NCBI GenBank assembly: GCA_944325635.1
Contig: CALVBD010000001.1
Coordinates: forward strand, 186,001 to 250,000
Length of the DNA stretch: 64,000 nt
DNA from: Candidatus Gastranaerophilales bacterium
GTDB lineage: Bacteria; Cyanobacteriota; Vampirovibrionia; Gastranaerophilales; Gastranaerophilaceae
Direction of reading: 5' to 3'
Made by a program: the position numbers and the translations under genes. This document shows, one piece after another, positions 16,207 through 23,251 of this stretch. The stretch's first letter is position 1; every line of letters begins with the position of its first letter. The notes beneath the pieces were generated by a model, which was not told where the DNA came from, searched no databases, and saw nothing but the letters and a program-made list of their open reading frames with translations.

Positions 16207-17898
16207 CTATTTAATGTTGGAGAATGTCCAAGCATCAAAGGTCGGAGTTTCTGAAATTTTCATTTCTTTTTTGTCAGTACCTGAAGTTGCATCATCGTGA
16301 GCAATCGGTTTATACAATCTGTTGTAGTATTCGATTACCATTCTGTCAGAATTGAAGTAAGCTTCTGATGTTCTGATAGCCTGTCTCATCAATCTAGCCC
16401 ATTCCTGTTTGTTTTCGTAGTAAGTAGGAATGATTCTGTTTTCGATGATGTTCATGATGCATTCATGGTCTTTCCAATGACGTTCTTCCCAAGGCATTTC
16501 ATCATCAAGTCCAGGGTATTCAACTGTGTATCCGTTAATACCATCGAATGTACCTTCAACAGTCCATCCGTCATAGATTGATAAGTGTAATGCGCCGTTA
16601 GCGTTTGCTGACATACCGGAAGTACCTGAAGCTTCAAACGGTCTGAGCGGAGTATTCAACCAGATATCTGAACCGCGTTTGAGCAATCCTGACAATTGAA
16701 GTTCATAGCCAGGTAATACAACAACGTTTTTCAATGAGTGAGAACGGTTCAACAATTTATTGAACATTTCTTTACCCATAACATCATCCGGATGGAATTT
16801 ACCAGCAAATATGATTTGAACTTTATTTGCATCCAGAAGTTTGTTAATTCTGTCTTTATCCATCAAGATTAACCAAGCACGTTTGTAGTCTGCAAATCTT
16901 CTTGCCCATGTAATTGTTAATACGTCAGGATCGAATTTTTTACCTGCAACGTTAGCAACATGTTTGAACAATTCTACTTTCATTTCACGTTTAACAGCAA
17001 GCAATTCTTCAGGTGTATGAGCATTTTTAATACGTTCATCCTGCCAGTAGTGGAGGTTTACAGCATTTGTAATAGCTCTAATCGGACATCTGCCGTCAAC
17101 CCATTCCCACATCTTGTTTGCAACAAGGCCGTGAAGCTGAGATACAGCGTTAGCAATTCTTGACATTCTCAAAGCTGCAACTGTCAGTGAGAAGTTTTCA
17201 CCACCCAGGTTAACTGCTGTTTCTCTTGAAGCGCCGGCAAAGAAACCGCCTTCCATAAGTGTATCTACCCAGTGAACTTCGTTACCTGCAGCAACAGGAG
17301 TGTGAGTTGTGAATACAGTATGTTTTTTAACTTCTTCAAGGTTGCCGTTATGCTGTCTTAATAATTCAAATGCAGCCGGAAGTGCGTGACCTTCATTCAT
17401 GTGGACTACATCAAATTTATAGCCTACAGCCTGCAATATTCTTACACCGGCAATACCTAAAACAGTTTCCTGAGCAATTCTGATTTTTTCATTTCCATCG
17501 TAAAGTTTGTGAGAAATGCTCTTAGCCCAGTCGCTGTTGCCTTCAATATCCGTAGTTAAAAGATATACAGGGCAGGCGCCGAACAACTCAGGTTCAACCA
17601 GGTATGCTTTAACTTTAACTTTTTCACCGAAAATATCAACTTCTGTTTGAACATTGATGTCTTTTAAGAAATCATAATATTTTCTGATGTAAGCAACTTC
17701 AACCTGACCGTCGTGTGCAATTCTCTGGTCATAGTAGCCGTATGACCACAACATAGTTACACCAACCATAGGCATTTGCAGATATCCGGCAGATAACATG
17801 TGAGATCCTGCTAAAAATCCCAAACCGCCTGAATAAGTTTTCAAAGATTGGTCTAGTGCAATTTCCATTGAAAAGTAAGCTACATTTGGTAATGACAT
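16207..17898 (-). CDS. GT35 alpha-glucan-phosphorylase-like protein lacking the PLP lysine
   Basis: 563 aa, short alpha-glucan-phosphorylase type. Recognisable blocks: YFSMEIAL and YSGGLGFLAGSH (N-terminus), HMNEGHALPAAFELL (about 167-181), FTTHTPVAAGNEVHW, AITNAVNLHYW, LTITWARRFADYKRA, IIFAGKFHPDD and NTPLRPFEASGTSGMS. In phosphorylases the last block reads EASGxxxMK and the Lys carries pyridoxal phosphate; here the codon is TCA (Ser) and the following residues are ANANG. Without that Lys a PLP-dependent phosphorolysis is not expected, so the activity may be a different glucan transfer, or regulatory. The nearby 5' leader has an ACCC/GGGT inverted repeat. Transcribed alone. Confidence 0.85.
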   Translation of the reverse strand: MSLPNVAYFSMEIALDQSLKTYSGGLGFLAGSHMLSAGYLQMPMVGVTMLWSYGYYDQRIAHDGQVEVAYIRKYYDFLKDINVQTEVDIFGEKVKVKAYLVEPELFGACPVYLLTTDIEGNSDWAKSISHKLYDGNEKIRIAQETVLGIAGVRILQAVGYKFDVVHMNEGHALPAAFELLRQHNGNLEEVKKHTVFTTHTPVAAGNEVHWVDTLMEGGFFAGASRETAVNLGGENFSLTVAALRMSRIANAVSQLHGLVANKMWEWVDGRCPIRAITNAVNLHYWQDERIKNAHTPEELLAVKREMKVELFKHVANVAGKKFDPDVLTITWARRFADYKRAWLILMDKDRINKLLDANKVQIIFAGKFHPDDVMGKEMFNKLLNRSHSLKNVVVLPGYELQLSGLLKRGSDIWLNTPLRPFEASGTSGMSANANGALHLSIYDGWTVEGTFDGINGYTVEYPGLDDEMPWEERHWKDHECIMNIIENRIIPTYYENKQEWARLMRQAIRTSEAYFNSDRMVIEYYNRLYKPIAHDDATSGTDKKEMKISETPTFDAWTFSNIK

Positions 17899-18252
17899 AT
17901 TTTACCCTTTCCTCTTATACTAAATACGAATTTTCATCACCCTTAAAGGGGTCAACTAACAGCATACCACAAAAAACTTCTAGTCAATTGTAATTATGTA
18001 AATATTTTTAACTAATCCTTAAGAATTAGTTGTATGGTGCTATTTGGGTTTAACAAAACTTAATATAATTGTGATTTCACAAGAATTCTCGTTATTAGAC
18101 AAAGTTTTTAAGAAAGAGTGGTATGTTATGAGTTTAGAGACTTTATTATTGTTGAACCTCTCACCATTCAATTTCAAAAAAGGCTGGATTGCTTCGCTAG
18201 CACTCGCAATGACGTATCCTCCTGAGGAGAAAGCAAAGTCATTCAAGAAACG
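17899..18252. other. Intergenic region: GT35-gene 5' leader and dispersed repeat
   Basis: Minus-strand side: the GT35 leader with a weak promoter candidate (TTGACT and TATGCT, spacing 15) near 17960-17985 and a 7-bp hairpin AACTAAT/ATTAGTT at about 18009-18031. Plus-strand side: a repeat at 18182-18216, listed separately. The ~80 bases before the aluminium-resistance-type gene stop hold no T-run terminator. Confidence 0.4.
18182..18216. repeat. Dispersed intergenic repeat, copy 1
   Basis: GGCTGGATTGCTTCGCT followed by CTCGCAATGACG. A second copy is at 19984-20019. Both are preceded within ~45 bases by GAACC and ACCATTCA or CATTCAC, so the repeated unit is longer than the core. Such cores are common REP-like elements. 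Confidence 0.6.
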
Positions 18253-19482
18253 TCACATAACCTTATCAAGAATTTTAGTGAGCGCAATTTTTACGTGCGC
18301 ATAGTTCAAGCCGCCCTGCATATAAGCTACATAAGGCGCTCTCATTGGACCGTCAGCCGAAAGTTCTATGGTAGAACCTTCAATAAATGTTCCACCCGCC
18401 ATAATAACTTTATCTTCATAGCCCGGAATATATTCAGGTATCGGGGTCACATAGCCATTTACAGGTGACAAAGACTGAATTGTTCGGCAGAATTGTTCAA
18501 GCGGTTCCGGAGAGCCGAAAGTAATGTTTTGTATTATGTCAGTGCGCTTTTCGTTAAATTTAGGAGTTGAATCGTAACCTATTTCATCAAAGATTTTTGA
18601 AGCAAGAACTGCACCCTTAACTGCTTCTGATACAATTGACGGTGCCATAAAAAGCCCCTGAAAAATTAATCTGTGTTGATTAAACATAGCCCCGCCTTCT
18701 GAACCTATACCAGGAGCCGTAAGCCTGTTAGCGGATTTTTCTACAAGGCGTGCTTTACCTGCGATATAGCCGCCGGCTTCGACAATTCCACCGCCGGGAT
18801 TTTTTATTAGAGAACCTGCAATTATGTCAGCGCCTACTTCCAAAGGTTCTTTATCCTCTACAAATTCTCCGTAGCAATTATCAACAAAGCAGATACAATC
18901 CGGATTATTCTTTTTTACAATTTTACAAATTTCACCGATTTCATCAACCGTTAAAGATTTTCTTGTTGAATAGCCTTTTGAACGTTGTATAAGAACCATT
19001 TTAACGGTTTCATCAATGGTTTTTTCTATTGCATCTAAATCAACGTCATCATTTTTTAGAGGCACTTCATCGTATATAATCCCATGCGCAATGAGTGAAT
19101 CTTCTCGGATTTCTTCTTCTCCAAGTGTTCCGATTACCTCCTGCATGGTATCATAGGGAGCACCCACTACGGAAACAAGTTTATCTCCGGGTCTAAGGTT
19201 TCCGAAAAGCACACAGGCAAGAGTGTGAGTGCCTGAGGCAAAGTGTATTCTGGCAATAGCCTTTTCTGCTTTGAAAACATCTGCAAAAACTCTATCCAGA
19301 ACTTCTCGTCCCATATCGTCATGTCCATAGCCCGATACTGTATAAAAATGTTCAGGTGCGACTTTGTTTTCTATAAACGCGTTTAAAACTTTTTCCTGAT
19401 TGTAATCTCTTATTTCATCAATAATTTCAAATTGTTCTCTAAGGTCTTTTTCGGCCTGTTTTATAATTTCTTTGCTATTCAT
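18253..19482 (-). CDS. Methionine gamma-lyase family PLP protein (aluminium-resistance type)
   Basis: 409 aa. The Cys/Met metabolism PLP-enzyme fold with the signatures of the family annotated as 'involved in aluminium resistance' (YnbB-like): GYGHDDMGREVLD, RIHFASGTHTLACVLFG, VGAPYDTMQEVIG, LIQRSKGYSTRKSL, CFVDNCYGEFVE (PLP-Asp region), ADIIAGSLIKNPGGGI (Lys forming the Schiff base) and the glycine-rich GGYIAG. Probable C-S lyase; the true substrate is unsettled for the family. Transcribed divergently from the small gene at 19561. Confidence 0.88.
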   Translation of the reverse strand: MNSKEIIKQAEKDLREQFEIIDEIRDYNQEKVLNAFIENKVAPEHFYTVSGYGHDDMGREVLDRVFADVFKAEKAIARIHFASGTHTLACVLFGNLRPGDKLVSVVGAPYDTMQEVIGTLGEEEIREDSLIAHGIIYDEVPLKNDDVDLDAIEKTIDETVKMVLIQRSKGYSTRKSLTVDEIGEICKIVKKNNPDCICFVDNCYGEFVEDKEPLEVGADIIAGSLIKNPGGGIVEAGGYIAGKARLVEKSANRLTAPGIGSEGGAMFNQHRLIFQGLFMAPSIVSEAVKGAVLASKIFDEIGYDSTPKFNEKRTDIIQNITFGSPEPLEQFCRTIQSLSPVNGYVTPIPEYIPGYEDKVIMAGGTFIEGSTIELSADGPMRAPYVAYMQGGLNYAHVKIALTKILDKVM

Positions 19483-19560
19483 ATCATATCCCTCAATTTG
19501 ATTGTAACACGAATATTATTTTGTAGTAAAATATATGTTAAATGAGAAAGGAGTAAGATT

Positions 19561-19761
19561 ATGTATCACGTTTACACTGAAAGGGATTATTCAGAATTTT
19601 CAAGAGCTTTAATCGGTGAATATACCGACCTTGATGAGGCAAAAGCTGTTGCGGAAAAAGCTATTAAAGAAGATCCAGAATTGAATTACATAATATTAGA
19701 AACAGATGGTCATGTAAATAATTACGGAGACTTGATTACAACGGTTGTAGCTCAAAGTTAA
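19561..19761 (+). CDS. Small conserved-looking hypothetical protein (66 aa)
   Basis: AAAGGAG six to seven bases before ATG. Sequence pattern MYHVYTERDYSEFSR, then DLDEAKAVAEKAIKE (helix) and LNYIILETDGHVNNYGDLIT (two strands): a small alpha/beta protein without Cys or a signal. Not recognised. A very strong hairpin follows, fitting a monocistronic unit divergent from the PLP enzyme. Confidence 0.7.
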   Translation: MYHVYTERDYSEFSRALIGEYTDLDEAKAVAEKAIKEDPELNYIILETDGHVNNYGDLITTVVAQS

Positions 19762-19780
19762 ATTTTGTACTAATACTTTG

Positions 19781-19819
19781 AAGTGAGGCGCAGCTTCTAA
19801 AAGAAGCTGCGCCTCACTT
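19781..19819 (+). terminator. Long hairpin after the 66-aa gene
   Basis: A perfect 17-bp stem (AAGTGAGGCGCAGCTTC and its complement) with a 5-nt loop TAAAA. Only a short T/A stretch follows, so it may act as an mRNA-stabilising hairpin or palindromic repeat as much as a terminator. Confidence 0.6.
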
Positions 19820-19872
19820 ATTGAACCCTTTCCCGAATTTGTAAATTAGCTGGCGCTCATTAACAAATTCAA

Positions 19873-19923
19873 CCCTCTCACAAAGAGAGAGGGTAAGTAT
19901 TTTAGTTGGGCTGGTAAGCCCAA
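19873..19923. repeat. Two adjacent short palindromes in intergenic repeat material
   Basis: CCCTCTC/GAGAGGG at 19873-19893 and TTGGGCT-GGTA-AGCCCAA at 19906-19923. They resemble the widespread palindromic intergenic repeats also seen near 41887 and 61927 in this window. No ORF. Confidence 0.5.
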
Positions 19924-19983
19924 CCTACAAACTTTAAACTGCTTTATATTGAACCATTCACTACTCACTATTCACTTTCCAAA

Positions 19984-20019
19984 AAGCTGGATTTCTTCGC
20001 TATCGCTTGCAATGACGTG
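19984..20019. repeat. Dispersed intergenic repeat, copy 2
   Basis: AGCTGGATTTCTTCGCT followed by CTTGCAATGACG, a diverged copy of the unit at 18182-18216 in the same orientation, preceded by a CATTCAC-type stretch. Confidence 0.6.
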
Positions 20020-20027
20020 TTTGTAAA

Positions 20028-20462
20028 TTATTCAATCATATCGACTCTGCGTTTGTGGCGGTTTCCTTCAAATCCGGTATGAAGCCAAATATCAACAATA
20101 TCAAGCATTAAGTGTTCTCCGATAACTCTTTCTCCAAGGCAAAGAACGTTAGCATTGTTATGAGCGCGGGAGGTTCTTGCGGAATACGTATCACTGCAGA
20201 GTGCTGCTCTAATTCCGCGGACTTTGTTTGCGGCAATTGACATTCCTATACCTGTTCCGCAGATTAAAATTCCACGGTTGGATTTCCCGCTGATAACTCT
20301 TTCGCAAACGGAGCGGGCAATTACAGGATAATCACATGATTCTTTTGTGTGAGTTCCTATGTCTGTATAAGGAATATTCCTTGCATTAAGATAATCTATA
20401 ATTTTTTCTTTGTATTCATAACCAGCATGATCAGAACCTATTACAACTTTTAAATCTTCCAT
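20028..20462 (-). CDS. rpiB: Ribose-5-phosphate isomerase B
   Basis: 144 aa. Motifs: IGSDHAGYEYKEKI (substrate-binding Asp-His), YTDIGTHTKESCDYPVIA, GILICGTGIGMSIAANKV (catalytic Cys in CGTGIG), AALCSDTYSARTSRAHNNANVLCLGERVIG and WLHTGFEG. It interconverts ribose 5-phosphate and ribulose 5-phosphate, and possibly allose 6-phosphate. The ATG at 20462 has GAGGTG upstream; the GTG six bases earlier lies inside that site and is not the start. Confidence 0.95.
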   Translation of the reverse strand: MEDLKVVIGSDHAGYEYKEKIIDYLNARNIPYTDIGTHTKESCDYPVIARSVCERVISGKSNRGILICGTGIGMSIAANKVRGIRAALCSDTYSARTSRAHNNANVLCLGERVIGEHLMLDIVDIWLHTGFEGNRHKRRVDMIE

Positions 20463-20532
20463 AAACACACCTCTTTTCAGTAATATGTAATTTTTTACTT
20501 TATTCTACCATTTTTAATGAATTTGCACAATA

Positions 20533-20556
20533 AAAAACTCCCTGAAGGGAGTTTTT
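20533..20556 (-). terminator. Terminator of the 20558-21949 gene
   Basis: AAAAACTCCC/GGGAGTTTTT stem with a TGAA loop and a T-run on the minus strand, two bases after the stop codon. Confidence 0.88.
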
Positions 20557-20557
20557 A

Positions 20558-21949
20558 TTAGAATGTGCTTCCAGCGCCACCGCCGCCGCCTTCTCCACCG
20601 CCGTATGAACCTGGTTTCGGTTTTAATTCCTCTAATAGTTTATTGATGATTTTATCCAGTTGATCTGCAGCATTATTTCCAAGTTTTGTTGTGTCTGCAT
20701 TCATATTAAGGAATTTGTCGCAATATGCCTGTTCATTTGAACTTAGTTTAACGCCAGCCTCATTTGCTTTTTCCAATAAGCTGCTAAGGATTTGTTTCTG
20801 GGCTTCCACTTTTTCCTGATTTGTCCAGCCATATTCAGTGTTAATTTGTCTTATTATATTGTCTCCAAGACCTTTATTGTCCTTATAGCTTTGTAAAAAG
20901 TCTACAATATTTGTGCTGTCAATATTATTTGAAACATTGTTAATAATTCTTTCTTTTTCGGCATCATTTGTGTAACCGACAAGGTCATCTGCAACCTGTT
21001 TACCGATTTTTGTTCCATCAGGTTTTGGAGTTACGACCACTTCCGGTAATACTCCGCCATCATATATTTTCTCATTATCTGTAGTTTCGTCAGGTTTTTC
21101 TTTAGTAGCTGTCGGATTTGTGTTTGTAGCTACTGCAGATTTTGTTTCTGTTCCGGAAGCAATGCTTCCGAATTTTAATCCTGTGCTGTAATTATCTTGA
21201 TTTGAATACTGTACTAATTCAGGTTTGCCATCATTCATTTCAAGCGTGTACTGGTTAGCCTGAGCGGTTTGACCATTCATTGATTTACAGGTGTATACAG
21301 GTTTTCCATCACTTGATTTTCCTGTTAATTCAAAAGTATATGTATGCGGTGTTCCGGATGATGTATCAGTAATTGTAAATTCCTGTGGAGGTTCACCTTC
21401 TGCTCCTGCCTGTGTTATATTAAAGCTTCCTGAAATATTCTGTGTTTTGCCGCTTGCGTCACGACAAACCATATTGCTTAAATCATTCCAGTTGAAGCCA
21501 GTATCCGTTTTTTCTTCGGGTTTTCCACTGGTTATTTCTTCTGCAACTGTTTCTGGGGTTTCAACTTCAGTATTAGCTTTTTTAACAACTTTATCATTAT
21601 TAGGTGCTTCTTGTTTTATTTCAGGCTGATTAGGCTCTTCTTGAACAGCACCTGCTTCATCTTTGCCGCCAACACCGAACAATTTTAAAATACCGCCAAG
21701 TAATGTTGTACCAACGCCAAGACCGAGCATCCACTTCATACCTTTGCTCATGCCGCCGTCATCGTGGTTGCAGTAGCTTCCATAGTTGCTATAGCTGCCG
21801 TAGTTAAAACCTGTGCCGTAGCCGGAACCAAAGAAATTGTTCTGGATATAAGTTGTATGTTTAGTACCAATTTTTGCACCCTGCCACTGTCCTGGTCTGA
21901 ATGGCTGGCGACCTAAAGGTCTGCTTGTTGGTCTTAACGTAACGCTCAT
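20558..21949 (-). CDS. Membrane-anchored hypothetical protein, tandem paralogue 1 (463 aa)
   Basis: Basic N-terminus (RPTSRPLGRQPFRPG), then TTYIQNNFFG, a Gly/Tyr/Asn-rich stretch, and at about 66-95 the block DDGGMSKGMKWMLGLGVG followed by TTLLGGILKLFGVGG, a likely membrane helix. A Pro/Glu/Thr-rich linker (100-150) leads to a probable exported domain of about 310 residues that ends in a Gly-rich tail (YGGGEGGGGGAG). The first ~95 residues are shared with the gene at 22090, almost identical at DNA level over the anchor; the rest is unrelated. Not recognised. It carries the shared bipartite promoter. Confidence 0.75.
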   Translation of the reverse strand: MSVTLRPTSRPLGRQPFRPGQWQGAKIGTKHTTYIQNNFFGSGYGTGFNYGSYSNYGSYCNHDDGGMSKGMKWMLGLGVGTTLLGGILKLFGVGGKDEAGAVQEEPNQPEIKQEAPNNDKVVKKANTEVETPETVAEEITSGKPEEKTDTGFNWNDLSNMVCRDASGKTQNISGSFNITQAGAEGEPPQEFTITDTSSGTPHTYTFELTGKSSDGKPVYTCKSMNGQTAQANQYTLEMNDGKPELVQYSNQDNYSTGLKFGSIASGTETKSAVATNTNPTATKEKPDETTDNEKIYDGGVLPEVVVTPKPDGTKIGKQVADDLVGYTNDAEKERIINNVSNNIDSTNIVDFLQSYKDNKGLGDNIIRQINTEYGWTNQEKVEAQKQILSSLLEKANEAGVKLSSNEQAYCDKFLNMNADTTKLGNNAADQLDKIINKLLEELKPKPGSYGGGEGGGGGAGSTF

Positions 21950-21976
21950 AGCTTTAATCCTCTTATTTTTACTCTT

Positions 21977-22013
21977 TTATATATATAAAGTATATATTAA
22001 GTAAATAATTGCC
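21977..22013 (-). promoter_or_regulatory. Bipartite promoter element, copy C
   Basis: On the minus strand: GGCAAT, 15 nt, TACTTTATATATATAA, ending about 27 nt before the ATG at 21949. Confidence 0.75.
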
Positions 22014-22089
22014 TTTTTGGACCATTTTATGTTTACAATTCGTTACAAATCTGAAATGGATTAATCATAGGTAGTTTTAAGTCTGGCTG

Positions 22090-23004
22090 CTATTCATTTT
22101 TCTGCTTTGTAATTTTTACTTCACCTTTTTCCATTGCAGTTTTAATCTGGTCAGCAGAGAAGCCTTTAGCTTTAAGCTGTGCTGTTACATCTTTGCCTGA
22201 ACCTGATATAGTACCGATTGATTGGCCATCAATCGTACCGGTTGCTGTGTAGTTAGTGGTCTTTTTCTCTTGGAAACCTGTTCCATCGTAATCTTTATAA
22301 TTTTTGGTCTCAAAGTTCTCATTTTTAGTGACTTCACCATTTATGTCAAGTTTATACTGCTTAAATTCGTTAGGCAGTTCAATATTTGCAGGCATACCGT
22401 CTGCATCACTGCTTACTCCGCATTCTTTTTTCAGTTGCGTCCAGAGTTCTTTTGCATCTGAGAAGCTTATAGGGTTTCCGTTTTCATCTTTATATTTTCC
22501 CATAATAACGTTAGCCCAGGTATCTCCATATTGTACAGGATACGTTGTTGTTGTTTTAACTTCTTTTTTATCAACCTTAAGAATGTCTTGTTTCGAGGCC
22601 GTATTATCTAATTTAGTACTGTCATCAGCTTTATCGGTTTTAGCAATGGTTTCATCTTCTGTATCAGTTTTTACTTCATCGGTATTTGTTTTTACCGGAT
22701 CTGTACCGGTTTTTGTGTCGGCACCGGTTTTTACTTCTGCCGTTTTCTCATTGCCTCCGACACCGAATAATTTTAAAATACCGCCAAGTAATGTTGTACC
22801 AACGCCAAGGCCGAGCATCCATTTCATACCTTTGCTCATGCCATCATCATTATTGTGGCAGCATTGCGCATGAGTATTTTGATAGCCAAACACGCTATTG
22901 CCATAAAAGTTGTTCTGGATATAGGTTGTAGTGCTTCGCGACGGAAGACTCTGACGACCTACAGGTTTCATTATTAATCGTTGTGTTTTAAGGCTCATGC
23001 TCAT
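22090..23004 (-). CDS. Membrane-anchored LysM-like protein, tandem paralogue 2 (304 aa)
   Basis: Residues 1-55 are basic and then Asn/His/Cys-rich (TTYIQNNFYG, CCHNNDD); 56-84 is the anchor block (GMSKGMKWMLGLGVG, TTLLGGILKLFGVGG) shared with the gene at 20558. A Lys/Thr/Asp-rich linker with repeated TDxxKTxT units (about 90-135) follows. At about 155-200, YPVQYGDTWANVIMGKY ... ELWTQLKKECG resembles a LysM domain (V.YGDTW..I), which would bind peptidoglycan or chitin-like glycans. The C-terminus ends KGFSADQIKTAMEKGEV. Probably faces the cell wall. It carries the shared promoter. Confidence 0.75.
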   Translation of the reverse strand: MSMSLKTQRLIMKPVGRQSLPSRSTTTYIQNNFYGNSVFGYQNTHAQCCHNNDDGMSKGMKWMLGLGVGTTLLGGILKLFGVGGNEKTAEVKTGADTKTGTDPVKTNTDEVKTDTEDETIAKTDKADDSTKLDNTASKQDILKVDKKEVKTTTTYPVQYGDTWANVIMGKYKDENGNPISFSDAKELWTQLKKECGVSSDADGMPANIELPNEFKQYKLDINGEVTKNENFETKNYKDYDGTGFQEKKTTNYTATGTIDGQSIGTISGSGKDVTAQLKAKGFSADQIKTAMEKGEVKITKQKNE

Positions 23005-23021
23005 AGTTATCTACTCTCTTG

Positions 23022-23055
23022 TATATATAAAGTATATACTTTTAAGAAAATTGAC
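23022..23055 (-). promoter_or_regulatory. Bipartite promoter element, copy D
   Basis: On the minus strand: GTCAAT (one mismatch to GGCAAT), 15 nt, TACTTTATATATA, about 18 nt before the ATG at 23004. Confidence 0.7.
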
Positions 23056-23143
23056 TTTTTAGGGCTTATGTATTTAATATTTGTTAACAATTATCCCCAT
23101 TATATCTATTATGCCCGTTTTTAGGCATTTTATAACTAATCTA

Positions 23144-23242
23144 GAGTCGCCGCTTTCCGCCGGCTGAACGCCGCCGTGCAGCGGCTCACTTTTTCAAACT
23201 ATCACTCAAAAATTTCGCTTTACTACCTTATCGCGAAATTTT
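23144..23242. other. GC-rich palindromic patch and hairpin downstream of recG
   Basis: GCCGCT and AGCGGC bracket a GC-rich core (23149-23186) inside otherwise AT-rich DNA. Next to it is a perfect 10-bp stem AAAATTTCGC/GCGAAATTTT with a 14-nt loop at 23209-23242, ten bases after the recG stop. The hairpin is a plausible transcription terminator for recG; the GC-rich part looks like a repeat relic. Confidence 0.45.
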
Positions 23243-23251
23243 CTCGGACAA

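Noticed and set aside
18044-18304. 86-codon plus-strand ORF and a 68-codon minus-strand ORF over the dispersed repeat
   Set aside because: Both are translated repeat sequence; they overlap the PLP-enzyme gene end and lack start signals.
21977-22013. Reading the element on the plus strand as a FliA site (TAAAG ... )
   Set aside because: The TAAAG on the plus strand is not followed by GCCGATAA and would point away from the gene.
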